NCBI GenBank assembly: GCA_028015205.1
Contig: CM051521.1
Span: 127,356,614-127,420,613 of the forward strand
DNA: 64,000 nt
Reading direction: 5' to 3'
From: Mytilisepta virgata
Lineage: Eukaryota; Mollusca; Bivalvia; Mytilida; Mytilidae
Shown here: positions 12,701-27,700 of the stretch, piece by piece
Layout of the letters: each line of letters opens with the position of its first letter
How positions within the stretch are numbered: the first letter of the stretch is position 1
The notes under the pieces: model-generated
Database searches by the model: none
What the model was told of the DNA's origin: nothing
Seen by the model: only the letters and a program-made list of their open reading frames with translations
Position numbers and translations under genes: made by a program

Positions 12701-15700
12701 TTTATTTTCATTCCCATTTTTACCAGCTTTTACAGTGTCAACAAACAGACTTCGCCGTATAACGTTCGGGTTATCATATCATATCATCAGGGTGTCAAGC
12801 CATTTTGGACCAAAACTATATAGGAAAATAGGATTTTTCAAGTTGAAAATATAGGGTAAATATAGGACAATTGCTATCGAATTTCACTCTTAATCTATGG
12901 CATCTACCTCCCCTTCAGTCGTACCTCACCTCCATTTTACTTAAAATAAAAGTTAATAACACAATTTTTATAAAAAAAATGTTCTAAACTAAATGTTACA
13001 AACTAAATTGTAAAGGTTAGACTCCACTAATTATCTTAGTTTCAGAGAAATGCACCTTCAGAATTTTTTTTATTATTAGAGTTGGTAAAGTTTGACAACA
13101 TGATAGATAAATAATAAATGTCTTAACCTCAAAATTGTAATATTGACTGAAAGAGGATAGATTTTAGTTTAAAAAATACGAAAACATTAACTGACTTTGC
13201 TTCAGACAAGTAATGGGAGGTAATAAACTGGGACTTGTGAATTGACATGTGGTGTGTAAAACTTTGACAGTGATAATCGGCACCTGAACTGGTAAGTTAA
13301 ATTGCGGAAAAAAGAGTTTTTATACTAATATGCCGTTGGGGTGGCCAATGATGCGAGCACAGCAACAGCCCCCCTTTCCAGAAACTAATTTCTGGTATCA
13401 CAATTCTGACTCTAAAATTATAATTTGAAGCACGTTATTTCCTTTACTTCCATTTCCGGCGAACAAAACTTTTTCTAGCCTTAGTATGTAGCACAATATG
13501 GCTGCCCCCATTAAACAAAGACTTTTCTAAAGGACCAATATGTAGAAAAAATGCATATGCTCCTATAGCGCTCGCTGCGCTCGTTATTATTGAAAAATAA
13601 ACATGATTTTGATATCGAAGCTTTACGAATTGATAGTAGGACAGAAAATAACAAGGGATACAATGTAAAAATAGATTTAAAAGTGGATTCAGGTGTCGCT
13701 GGACATTAAATATCAAGTGATATATAATCTGATGTAACTTTATAATATAGCAGCAAAACCCGTTCCATGTTCTATTGTTAGTTTTTCAGTTATTGTTATT
13801 TTATAAATTACATGTAGACCGAAAAAAAAAAAAACAATACTAAGGACATTCCAATTTTTGAAAAATTACCGTGCATGCGGTCTTGCTCCATTTTGTGTTT
13901 GTTGTGTCCCACACTCTACATCCTACGGTAACTCCAATAATCTGATATTCTACCACTATAGTGTCCAGTGATCGCTTCTTTCTAGTGAGGTACGTGACAT
14001 TTAATGTTTCTAAAGAAAGAAGAAATGGTGAAGTTACTTTTGAGGGAAAATCAATAATCATAAATGCCTCCTAACATGGATAGGCATGGACAAGAAAAAT
14101 CCAAGAAGGGTACCAAACATGACAAACAAAAGTAAACAAATTAATGAAATACAAAGTAAACGCGGATCGTTCGGAAGGGGAAGTTGTTCATTATCAAGCA
14201 AAAACAACTATTCTGTCATGAAGAAACAACTTATACAGTTGGAAAATGTTAGTTTTTGGGAAACTGAAATCGATAAAGATCTGCGATCATCAGTTCTTGA
14301 ACAGAATATCGTTGTTTGAGTAGTCTTCCAGAACATAACTGTATAGTATAGTAGAATACTATAAAACAAAGCGCCCTATAAAAAGATATCTTTTAGGTTA
14401 TTTGTCCTTTACGCTAGAGATCTTATAAACAGTATTTTATTCACATGGCTCGGTGCCTTACTGTCTTACAATGCAACATATTGTTATCAAATACTTCACA
14501 ATAAAGTATGATATAAGTTTTTAACACAAAATCAATCCGACATTCATGTGATCAAATCCAGGAAATAAAATCACTTTTATTGGCATTCTTCAACTTATAG
14601 AGAGGCCCTCAAACACTTCAGAAAAATCTGTCATCCACTGCCAATTCAAGAATTTTCAGTTTATCTTGAGGATGTGTTTATACCAACACCTAACTTACAG
14701 CTGTAACACTGACTAGACGGAAATCAATATTTCACCGACTTACCGTCTTTCTTTATAAAAACACCGATATAAACTATCGTGGATTCTGTATATAATCCAC
14801 TGTCAACTATTACTTTGATTTCATCAGATGAAATCCAGTCTTCAGCTGTTATGCTTTTCTGCCAGTCATGTATCTCTTCTGTTGGTTCCCGTTTCTTTCG
14901 TATATAAACCGTGTGGTTCAGATGATCTAATGCTTTCCTGATGGTGAAAACCAAACTGTCCGATGGAGTCTTCCAATACATTTTATACATTAGCATTTGT
15001 GACGTTCTTTCATTTGTGTCTGTAGGAATGGCTACTTGAACACTTTTTACTGTAGAAGTCAAATCCTGATTAGGTATTTGAATTCTGGAAGGTATTGCAG
15101 AGCTCGTGGAATGTTCATCGCTTACTGATACAGTAACAGTTTTGGATGAGATGTATTTAGACTCTTCGTCCCATGAAAATGGGGTGTGGTCATACATTGT
15201 TACCTAGAACAAAATGTATTCAAATATTCACAGCAGTTTAATCTATCATTCAGTAACTAACAACTATATAATCTCAATGCCAACGCTATAAACGTACAGA
15301 AAGAGGACATATATACCCAAGGAGCAAAAAAAAAAAATAAATAAAAACGAACCTACCAGACAGACAAACCCGGGAAGACAAACGAACAACCACAAGCACA
15401 ACAAACAAACACTGAAACTAAAAGACAATGAACAACACGAACTCCTATAAAAACAAGGAGTGAACTCGGTGCTTCGGAAATGTAAGCGGTAAATAATTAT
15501 TCACTGTATTTCCATGCTTTAGTTTTTTCTTTATTTTGGTATTTTGTGATATGTTTTATTAGTAAAACATATTTATACATTTTAACATTATGATGCTCAA
15601 GACCAAGACTCAGAAGGTGGTACCATAAATGCCATCCTCCACATAGAAAGAAGGGCATGTTATGCATAACATTAATATCTGTTTAAATGCGTAATGAAAC

Positions 15701-18700
15701 TGACATCGCCTCTACAGCCAGCATTTATTTATTCCGAGTAAGGATAAAAAGTAAGGTTTCTAACTTGATCAATGGTGAACTAGGGGTTTTCCCAACATGG
15801 TTTCCAAATTTGAGCTTTTGATATATAGCGTCACATGAAAGACGTGAGAGAGTCAATACAGGTTTCATAGCAGATTATGCAAGATCATATCCCATTTGTA
15901 CGACCCTCGTTTAAGTGAATCAAGTGTGTCACAAGCTCTAATAGTAATCGATATTTGCTGACTATCCATTGACAATAACATGGAAGACGGGAACTCGTAT
16001 TAAATTAATAATTAAAATTTAGTTATAAAACTGTTATATTTTGTGTAAACTGAGGAGTAACTTCCTTCTCGATGATCTCTGGAAATTTAACTTGGTCATC
16101 ACCATCGGGACTATTGTTTCGTCTTTCATTTTCGGTCTTCGGAAAAAATAACGAGTCGTAATATTCGTATCATGTTCATCAAAACTGGTACCATAGAATA
16201 TCCATATAATGATCAGCATAAGATTTTTCTCTTACTTTAAGAAAAAAACAATATTTATTCTGATATCGCTCGTGGCGAAATATTTAGCATAAAGGGCCTA
16301 CCCAACGTGGTAAAATCAAGATATTTTAAAGCCACTGGAATTATTTCTCAATTAATCATCCTCATTTATCACTTATCAAATATTATATTACCTGTACATT
16401 CTGTTCCTCTCTAGACTCATATCCCGATTCCATAAAATTAAGACTGACGTCATTTGTTTGAAATCCCTGATTAATTAGCTCACTTATTAATGATTTATCT
16501 TCAGTTGAGTTGATGTACCCATTTTGTGCATAAACAGGCAATTGTTTACGATAATTTAACATCTGTAATACATGTCCAAGATTTGAAATACTCTCCGTCA
16601 GAACTTGAACTTCTTTTTTCACCTAAAAGGATAATGGTATGTAAAAGTCTAATACTACACTGCAACTTGAATTGGAGTTAGCAAATAGCTCACCTATTAA
16701 AACCGAATGTGTCAAAAAAAACTTACGTTTGCTTAAAAAATGTAATTTATTTAATTTCTCAGTTTTTTTCTCGAATTGTACGCAAAAATTGAACATTTTA
16801 CCCATGCTGTCAAATACGTTATAATCGAATGCCTTTTTACTATTGAAACATGTGAACATTTAAAATTTAACCTAATATGAACAATTAAATTATCATCCTT
16901 CTCACATCATACATTGAATTATCATCGAGTTACCCTAATGTAAATGAGACCATCTTAGAAAGTATCTTTAGACATACCACATCATTTTGTATATCAGCAT
17001 CAAGTTCGTTCTTCAAAGCAATCCGTGAAGCTATAAACGCCCTTTCTGCTTCTGTCAAATCTGCATCATTTGTTTCTGAGAATGTCTTTCTATCTGATAT
17101 AACATTCATCACAGTGTATATGTCTAACTGGTTTGGTGTATCAACGGAAGATTTCGGTAGTATTGCTTCTAAGGCATTGTTTAGTACCCTCAAAATACCT
17201 GAAATCAATAATAATTACCTGTTTAGTACGCTCAAAATAGCTGAAATCGATAATAATTACCTGTTTAGTACCCTCAAAATACCTGAAATCAATAATAATT
17301 ACAGTATTGACGACATATAAATATACCAATTAACTATATTCACACTAATAGCAATAAAATTTAAAACTTAAAGGATTTATAAGCTAATAGACCATAATAT
17401 TGTCGAAAACTTGACTCGCTTCCATAACAAAAATGCTGTTAGTACATCTGGGACATGTGACAATGTCCTAACAACTGTTTTTTTTTTAAGTTTTTACTTT
17501 GGATTCCTAAAAAACTGAAGCTTCGATAAATAACACAGCAGACAACCGAAATTACACACAATCAATACTAACATAAAAAGAGATCCTTGAAACAAATAAT
17601 CCCTTTTGAAATCAACGAAGGATGCAGAACTAAATCTTTCTCTCTTTACTGATTACAAAGATACGTAAAAATAGATCTTAAAATGATTATTTACCAAAGA
17701 CGGATTCAGAGTCATTTTATATCAGTAGTATTCATCAAATGTTTAGGTACAGCATCTAAATTCAAAATGTTTGGAAGCAGTATTAAAAACATTTGACCTC
17801 TTTGACCTCTACACTTAATTCTAAACTTAAAAGGTCGATGAAACATCTAGTTCAACGCTGATTTTTATTTTTATGAAAAACTGTTCATGCAGGTACAATG
17901 TTCTAATATTGGGCAGAGACAAACATTGTAAAGAACCACTTTATCTTATTATGACCAAATGTAGTCTGAAGATGACTTTATAAACATACTAGATTTTCGC
18001 AGACTTTTTCGTAACATTCGTCTTTTGTGAATTTTCAATCATCAAAATTTCAATGAGCATTAACTGTGCATTATGAATACAACCAGTTTTCAAACGAAAT
18101 TGCACGTGATAAATTAATCAAGCTGTGGATAATAGGGTCGAAGAAACTGGCCAGATGGGGTTTGTTATCAATTCTGTTGTTTAATTAATTAAACAGAATT
18201 AGAGAATGCAATGTGAAATATACACGACCTTAAGCACATACGTCAATGTTAAATCAAATGAAGAAAGTACATGTAAAGATGAATACCTTGACACGTGGAT
18301 ATATAATCCTCGTACTTCGGATAGGTCTCGTTGTTTGTTAGCTTTACCAATTTATCCAACAATACCTTGTTACCCTCGAATGCCTTAGACTGAAATAAAT
18401 CATAATAAAGGGTATTATAAAAATTAATCATACAAAAATGTAAGTCTCATCCCAATCCGTCTAAATAAAAAAAAACATATTTTAAAAAGAAGTAAACATT
18501 TTAAGATGCAAATTGTACCAAATATGCCTATTTCGTAGAATTATTGCCCAGTAGTTGTGCTTTGGGTCGAACATGGTGTAAGCCGAAACAATAACACATA
18601 ATGTTGAAGAGAAGTGTCAAATCAGGGTATCATCTATGGAGATCTCTATAAACGAAAAAGATACAATGTTGTACATATAAGATAAATATTATCGCTGCAT

Positions 18701-21700
18701 TGAAGACCTATTGGTAGCCTTGTGCTGTTTTCTGATCTTTGGTCGGGTTGTTGTATCTTTGACACATTCCCCTTTTCCATTCTCTATTCTGCTGAATGTC
18801 ATCGATTTCTGGTAAATTAAGTTTTTTTAGTAAATACTAGAATGGATAACAGGAGAGGTCAACAATGACTTACAAATCAATAAAGGATAAACATATAAGA
18901 AAAAAAAACAACAGAGGACAGAATAGTAAATCACGGTTGTTCAAATTTTCTATTTAATTTCACAGCACTACAGGCTTTTACCAGATACGACTAGCAAGTT
19001 ATAACTGTTATGACAGAACTATCTAAGTACGTGTATATAATAATTTATCAGGTAAATATTTAATCAATTAGTATAATTACTTACAGCTGAATCATTTCCA
19101 GTAAAATCTTTATTGATGATAACTGTGCCGATACTGTTTACTAGCTGGTCTATATTGACTGTTGACGATCCATCTACTACATCTGAAGCCTCATCTAAAA
19201 TTCCTGAAAAGCTGGCAAGTTTCTGCAAGATGAAATTACATACAAGTATGTACTTAGTGATAAGATTCCAATTTTTAATTTTGAAATGATGGCCATAAAG
19301 GCAGCTTGCTACAGTTTTATATACAAACACGTCATATCACTCAGTATCTAAGAAATACGATTCTGCCTTTACTTTATTCAATTAAACTGTGAAGTAATGC
19401 CATTTCTAATCTCCTTCATATTACACGGAGTCCAGTTATATCAAGTGACTCCTTACGTTTAAGTTACTCTATAACACTCTATAATAAACTCACATTTATA
19501 ATGTTAGTCTTTGTTACAACATCTCCTCTGTCCGGATTCTGATACATATCCCATAATTCATCAAATGTTTTGGTAACTTTTGTACCATCTGGTAATTCTG
19601 TTACACCAATTTCAACCCATTCAGCTGGTTCCGTTTCAAATATTGTTTTGTTAACATTCTAAAAAGAATACGTGTTTATATTTACCTCTAATGAACAACA
19701 AAGATAGGCAAATCGATAAGACTGTATTCAGTAATAAAACATTTACAAGGGACAACGAATGGTAAAATCTATATAAAGGACTTACTCCTGGTAAAATAAT
19801 GAATCCACCGTGAATTATTTCTATTCTTATAGGACAGTGTCTACCACATTCTGAAGGGCCACGGCGTCCGAGTGGTCTAGGTAGTTTGTCATGACTACTA
19901 ATGATCACAAGCCTGTCAACTCGGAGGTTGTGAGTTCGAATCTCACGTGTGGCGGTGTGTTCGACTCCGATCTTAATTGAAAAGAATTGCCAATGTTCCT
20001 ACCGAAAGTCGGTTGTTCTCTCCGGGTACTCCGTCTTCCTCCACCAATAAAAACTGGCCGCCGCGAAATGGCCAAAATGTGCTGAAAACGATATAAAACC
20101 CCAACTAAACAAACAAACAAACGACATTCTGAAATGCCGAAACAAAGGTATTCGGACATGAAGATGCCATTGCACAACGCAAGTTACACTATAACGTCGT
20201 TCTATTGTAAAACATATTCATGAAGTTATTTTAAAAATAGTATTTATATTTTTTCTTGATTTGTGCATAACGGGTTTGCTCGTGTACGACAGAAGTTATA
20301 GAACCGTTTATATCCACTCTCCACTAGCTGCGAAAGTGGAATACTCCTTTAGCCCGGTTGGTAGAGCGGTGGAATATTGTACCAAACGTTCCGGGTTCGG
20401 CCTCCGGTTGGTGCGTGGGTCATTTTGGGAGACAAATCATGCTCTACTTTTACAATGGCGCCCAATTAAAAACCCACGGTTGTCAAAAAGGGCTAGTTAG
20501 CAAATGTGTTCAAGTTTCTTATATCGTAATCGTGGGACCGTTACTCCTGGGCTGGGGGAAGTGTAACGGGGATTCCATCATGTACAATAGAAGTTATAGA
20601 ACCTTAACATGTTTACAACCACCCTCCTCCTTTAGCTCAGTTAGTAGAGCGGTGGAATACTGTACCAAAGGTTCCGGGTTCGATCCAGGTAATTTTGGGA
20701 GACAAATGATGCTCTACTGTTACAAAATTACATTTTGTTGTATTTACATGTTAATGTCTGAATTGTCGGTAATCAGTTTTAGTTTTTGATGATGGGTATT
20801 GTATATTATTTTACAAGTAAGAAGACAAACAGTTAGAACAATAAAAAGGAATTTGAAAAATTTAAAACAAGAATCGGTTCATTTACAAGCGGGGGTTATA
20901 AACAGTGTTCACAGTTAATATATCTGATGAAGTAAATTGGCCTATACATACTAAATCACTTATAGGAGTACCAGCCACTTCGGCGTTCATAGCGACTTGT
21001 TTGATGTTCCCTGTCTGCCAGTAGTAATCAATATTTTCACTAGATGAATCCAAGAATGACGAAACACTAGTTTCATCTGTAGTTGTGTAGGGTGGAACAA
21101 CCTGCAAGGCATATAAAATTAATTCAGAATAATAATATACTTTATTCGCTATTAAAGAAATTTTGGTCATTACTATTATTTTCTGGACAAAGCTCATGAT
21201 GACACAAAAACTGTTCATACAGTAACATGATTTTTTTACTAGACTCGACTAGTCTGGGAATCCTCTGACGTCAAACGGCCATTTTTAAATCAGCTGTGGC
21301 CCATTGACGTCAGACCGCATCCCATATATAAAACTGTTCAGAATCTGCACTAACGATTTTTGTGAAGGTTAATTTCCAACCATGTAAACCGTAAATACTT
21401 AACTTCTAAACTAGCTCTTCAGAAAAGTTTATAATTCTATGAAACGTCCGATGTAATATAAACAACAACGGATTGTTACGGATGAATTATTTATGTTGTC
21501 TGGTTTTTTATTGAATGACAATCTTCAGTGAAGGAATAGCATTTAGCAATAGTGCTAAACGGTCACAAAGTCAAAATATCATCTTAGATATTGGAACACT
21601 GTAATGGTCAATCAATTCGTGATGACGACCGTAAAATTTCCTAATTGATGACATCAACTTATCCCTGATAAAACCCCGGTTAAGAAGCTTTTGTTCCAAC

Positions 21701-24700
21701 TGACTGAGTGGTTACAGACTAGAAGACCTTTTATGTATTTCCTATATGGTAACCCGTGATAAAATAAGTTCAGCTCTGACAACCATCTTCATTGACTTTC
21801 AAGGTCATCAGGGAAAATTTCTAAAGGAACATTGCTTTCAAGTTTGATTTCAAGTGACTTCGTATTTTCAGAGAACGAGATTATAATTTAATAGTTAACA
21901 CGACGAGGGAAAACACGACGGACGGACAATGGGAACTTTTATTAAAAAAAAAACAAGGTAAAAACTGATGTGAAATCAACGTTTATTCATTACATTCTCA
22001 AGCAAACAGCGCTTTTACTGTTGTTCTTTTATTTTTTTTAACATTTTTATTTCCATTATATATTATCCAACTTAGAGGAAAATATTGTAAGATTTGTTCA
22101 CCGATGTTTTGAATATGGAACGTTATCTAATTTAAATATCATTATTATTATTTTCCATTTTGAATAACGTTTTGTTTATATTACTGTCGAAGTACAATAC
22201 CAAACACAATTTGATGCTTTATACATGTACTTGCATTTTAAACATGTATTTATTTCGATCAGTACTCAAAAGAACGCAATACAAATGTATAATAATAAAA
22301 GAAATCCAAAACAAAAAGCTATCTTAAAAAGTGAGTGAAATTCACACATGACCATGTTGTTATACGAAATAACTAAAAACAAGATTTGAATAAATGTAAC
22401 AACAAAAAACTTCTGGACAACTCACCGGACCAATATTCTTAACACATTCTGTATAATCTATAAATATATCATATGTTTGTATCTTGATGGTAACATTATA
22501 ATCATTTACTGCCAGACCAGGTTTTACTTTGATGTAATTAACTTCTTCAGCTGGAAAAGAAAAAAAAACCTTTAAAATATCATAAAGATAAGAAATAGTA
22601 ATAATATACGCTACAAATTATCAAAGAAAGAAACAACAATAGATAAAAAAGGAGAAATATATCAGGAAACGGCCTGTTGTACTGACGTCATGGATGTCGG
22701 ACGTTAAACTCCACACAGCAATTAACATTCGGTAAGCCTTTTTTATAATAATTGCCGCCAGCACGTCGGGTTACTTCATGTTTTACCTTTGGGAGATTTA
22801 GCTGGAGATTCAAATTTGAATGAAATTCCGAAACGTAAGGGGTGACATTTGACGAGATCTATGACAATATTTATGTTGTGAAATGTATGATTGTGGTAAA
22901 CTTCGTAAAATTTAACAATCATACATGTAAATACAATAAGGCTATTAATAAAAAGACTAACCAATTACCACGACCTGACTTGGGACAGGCGCAGAAGACA
23001 TGTGCTGGTTACTTGAAGGTATTTAGTACATTAGGAAGATTCTAAGTGATATTTGTATTTCTAATTGTCTTAAATCATGAAGTATAAGTTGTTTCTGACT
23101 TTTGTTTAAATAAACCGATGGAGCAGTCGGAAACGACAGCTAATCCCCCGGTCCGTTAGTTTGTAATAGGAAATACACATAATGTAATATTTAGAATCTT
23201 AGCAGTGGACCTTATTGCAAAACTGTGAAGTTATCCGTTTCTGTCAGAATCGGGAGTTATCCATACATTAGTTTGTTTAAAAAGAGACATGCTTCTTTAA
23301 TCATTTATATCGTCAAATCAAAATAAGTTGGTTTCAAATGTAATGAAATCATTTGATAACAACTTGATGTAGATGCTGTATTTGTATACTTATAATCACA
23401 CTCTCTATTATCAGATATTTTCTTCAAACCAATTTACCAGCAATTTTGTCGAAAGTAACAGTAATTGCTGTTGTATTGTGCTAAATCAACGATATTTTTA
23501 CAGCTCTGACAATTGATATGTAATTTAAATAGAAGTTTAATGCTATCTCTAAAGACTGGAAAACGGACTCCCTAAAAGCATCATATCTTACATCTAAGTT
23601 GTTAATTACTGATGGTTTCATAGAATCAACATCTGACAATATCGGCAGAAACGATGGACAATTTTTAACTTTTATTTGTTATGTTATTATTATGTACTTG
23701 GTTTTGTTCGACTTTTGTACGTTTTAGTTGTTCTAAGCCCCTTTTGACAGCTCACCACTTCCATTTATTTTCCACGTATTTTATTGTTAATTGACATTTT
23801 TTGGAAGTTACACATGTATTAATAATATAGAGAATGGAAACGGGGAATGTGTCAAAGAGACAACAACCCGACCAAAGAGCAGAAAACAGCCCAAGTCCAC
23901 CCATGGGTCTTCAACGCAGCGAGAAAATCCCTAAACAATAATACATACCATTTCAACGAAAGTGACGCGACATTAAACTCCGAAACATACAAAAGAACAA
24001 TCCTATCTTTATAGAGTATTGTTAACCGACATTGTTTGGAAGTTACACTTGTACTTCTTTTAAGACTTACATCCGTACTTCTTTTAAGACTTACATCCGT
24101 AATAAAGAAGAGTTTCTTTTCCTTCAGAAAGCATTTGTACTATACGATAATTTAACTGCTCTTTCCAATCTAAAGATTCATCTATTTTTTTTCTAAATCC
24201 TTCATCTTTCCAACCTTCAGTAGTTACTTTCTTTTCATCTAAAAAAAATATATATATATATATAAAGTATACATGTATAACATGGTATAAATTACAAAGA
24301 TATGTAAACTATAACATTTTAATGGGAAATATTGTGTTAAATATGGAATACTTTTCATTTTACTTGTGGTATGGAATTGTTCCTTGTTGAAGTGATTATT
24401 CCTAGTTGTAATTATTGTTTCTCTCATATCTTTGGGATATTGTCTTATTGACGATTACCTTTACACATTATCCTTACAGTCTCGTTAGACTTGTACATTT
24501 ATTTTACGGGCAGGTTATCCGTGTGTCTATTTAGAGTTTACGTTCTTTTGCATAGATTGTCATATATACTACAGTCTCCATGGCTGTATTTTTGTTTTCA
24601 ATTTTTGCCATTTTTATAAAGAGGACAAATATACCTAAAACATAATCCATCGGACAGACAAACCCGGGAAGACAAATGAACAACCACAAGCACAACAAAT

Positions 24701-27700
24701 AAACACTGAAAACTAAACAACAATGAACGACACGAACTCCTATGAAAAACAGGAGTGAACCCAGGTGCTCCGGAATGGTAAGCAGTTCCTGCTCCGTATA
24801 CGGCATCCGTCGTGAAGTTCAACAAAGTCAGTCTGGTAGAAGTCACAAATCGGTGGAGGCACATGAAATGTTACGACAGTGGGAACAGGTCCAACAACTC
24901 CTTAGATATTGGAACACTGTAAAGGTCAATCAAATTTTTCTCTTCTGGTTTCACTTTTTCATTTATTTTATTATTATTATTATTATTTTATATTTTCGTT
25001 GTTGTTGTAAATATGTAATTTACCGATGAAACATGCTTTATGTTAAGTTCATAAAACTAGCATTAAAGATCATTTGCTGTTACCCCATATAGCATCTTCT
25101 ATTTGACAGGTTCCTCCATAAGGCAGTATGTTTGTTGTAACTATCCAGATACCAGTACTGATTTCCCCTGTAGACAACTGCATGAAGGATTCTATAAGAT
25201 ACCCAGTACTGGCATTCAGTACATTGGCCTTCATCACAAATTCTCTGCTATTTACGTCTAGAAACAATCAGAATAATTACATGCTTCAATTTTCTGCAAT
25301 ATTCTACTAAAAAAAGAAAAAAATATATACTAACATATAAAGCCATATTTTTTTTTTTAAAAAGTGATCATCTCTGTTGTTTCCATCTTGAGAATGCGGC
25401 AGTTACATATTGTACTGTAAATTTTACTAAATGAAATTTTTTTTTATAATCCTTCACAATTTTAATTGCTGCAAAAAAATACATGCTTATCCTTCTTGGC
25501 AGTTTTATAATCTATCTCTGTTTTTATACTACAATTTGCGTTTTTTCTCCTATAGTGTCCATGTCGCTTGGTTTTATTTTGCATATGAATTTCACCCTTC
25601 ACCTTACCCTCAGAATTTTATAACATATATATTTTTCGATGGTCCATGTCACTTGGTTTTATTTTTCATATGAATTTCACCCTTCACCTTACCCTCAGAA
25701 TTTTATAACATATATATTTTTCGATGGTCCATGTCACCATGTCACTTGGTTTTTTTTTTTGCATATGAATTTCATCCTTCACCTTACCCTCAGAATTTTA
25801 TAACATATATATTTTTCGATGGTCCCTGTCACCATGTCACTTGGTTTTTTTGCATATGAACTTCATCCTTCACCTTACCCTCAGAATTTTATAACATATA
25901 TATTTTTCGATGTTGTTATAAAAATATGTTTGACAATGCGGTCCTTAAATTAACATGACAAATGATTAAGCTGTTTTTCATCTTTATGGATATAAGTTAC
26001 TGTTGGGCCTTCAACATGGCGAAGTCTCATAGATGTCTGCAAGTCCAAGACTGGTTCTAGCACTGGCTTGTACAGGAAATGGTTTCAAATACTTATATGC
26101 TTGAAATTAAAGGTAGTGGAAAGAAGTGAGAATCAAGGATAATAATATCATTCGCCATTTAATATTTAAAAACAGCTTCGTTTTACCTGTCAACATCCAG
26201 TTATTCCAGTAAGTGTTATCTTCCGATTTACGGCTGTAAATATTAAAATTTTTGACATTCCACCAAAATCTGAACCCTTTTTGTTGTTTATATGTACAAC
26301 TTGGACATGTAGCTTTTAAAGACATGATGGAAGTTAATGCTGTCTTCTTCATGCAATTTAAACGACATCTAAAATGGAACAAAAACAGAGAGCGTTTACA
26401 CCAGGCATATTCTACAGGTACACAACCCAGTATTTTTCAGAGGCTGCTTGTTCATCGTATAAATGTGTTTATGTGGCATTTATGATAACGTGTTTGGAAT
26501 TCTTTTTAACATTTTTATGTGCCTTTAAATGAATTTTGTGCAAATGGTTTTCTATGCTATGTTATTTCGGGTTAATTTAACACCATAATATATTACTCAC
26601 TCCCTTTCAAGTATGAATCAAGAAAATGGTTGATTCATATAGCAAGGCAGTGTTTACTCCTGTAAATATTTTGGAAATATATGTAAAAAATACATTTTTT
26701 TTATGAACGCTACAATTATGACCCGATTGTAAAAACTAGCTTTGGGATGATAAATGGCCATTCTCTCGAACTACGATCGACAATCTTTTTTATTTTTTGT
26801 TTTGTTTTGTTTTGTTTTTTTGTTTTTTGTTTTTTTTTTTTTGTATTTTTGATTATCTTGTATTTTATCATTCACATTTCATGGTTTAGATTATAAGCAG
26901 CTTTACGCATATTCCCTATGTTATACGTTTCTTCTGTAAAGATATGCGACTTCTGTAAATGCGAGACTTTACACATGTAGACACAGGGTATAGTTTCTGT
27001 AATAAGGAACGATCATATACTTTGCCATTTCTTTATTTGACCTATTGCAAGCTTATTCGCATGCTTCCAATCCAAATTTTAAGTTTAACGCAATTCATTA
27101 GTTTTCCCACAAGTTGTAATAACAGTAGTGCTACAGTGATGTGGGTTAAATAACAACTAGACAAAACCCAAATTTAAGCGAACCACTAAAGAGGACACCA
27201 TTTAGCATTCAACAACAAGAACTCACACCGAATTTAAGGTAATCTCTTATTAGAGGTAACCGGATAATGGACGAAGGAATCGCCATCCAGTGTAAACTTT
27301 CCTTAAAAAATCTTCTCTTAAATCACTTGGTCAACTTGGACTAAACTTTGTGGGATGGTCCTTGAGTAGTCCCCTTTCAAAAGTCTGTTTGGGTTCAATA
27401 TGAACGAAGTTACTTAAAAAAAGAAAATATCCCCTGAAACTGCTGGACCAATTCATGCTTAACAGGTGGAATGATTCTTGGATGGTAACTTTTTAAAAGT
27501 ATATCCATTGGTCCAAATCTTGGACCAATATGGCCGGTGGTACTAAAAATAGAAAAAAAAAGCATCAATTATATACTTAAAAATATCCTCCTCTGAAACT
27601 ACAGGGATAACTGATGCTTAACCAATCAGTTTAAGGAATGATCCTTGAGTGTTCCCCTTTCAAAAAAGTGTCAAATGTGCCAGACTTTTGACCAATATAC

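Noticed and set aside
19846..19855. TTCAG acceptor for the 55-bp exon
   Set aside because: Puts a TAG in frame given the phase-2 end of the previous exon; the AG at 19841-19842 keeps the frame.
20626..20725. tRNA gene
   Set aside because: A and B boxes are good, but the acceptor stem does not pair and the downstream text is shared with a neighbouring repeat copy, so it is SINE-derived.
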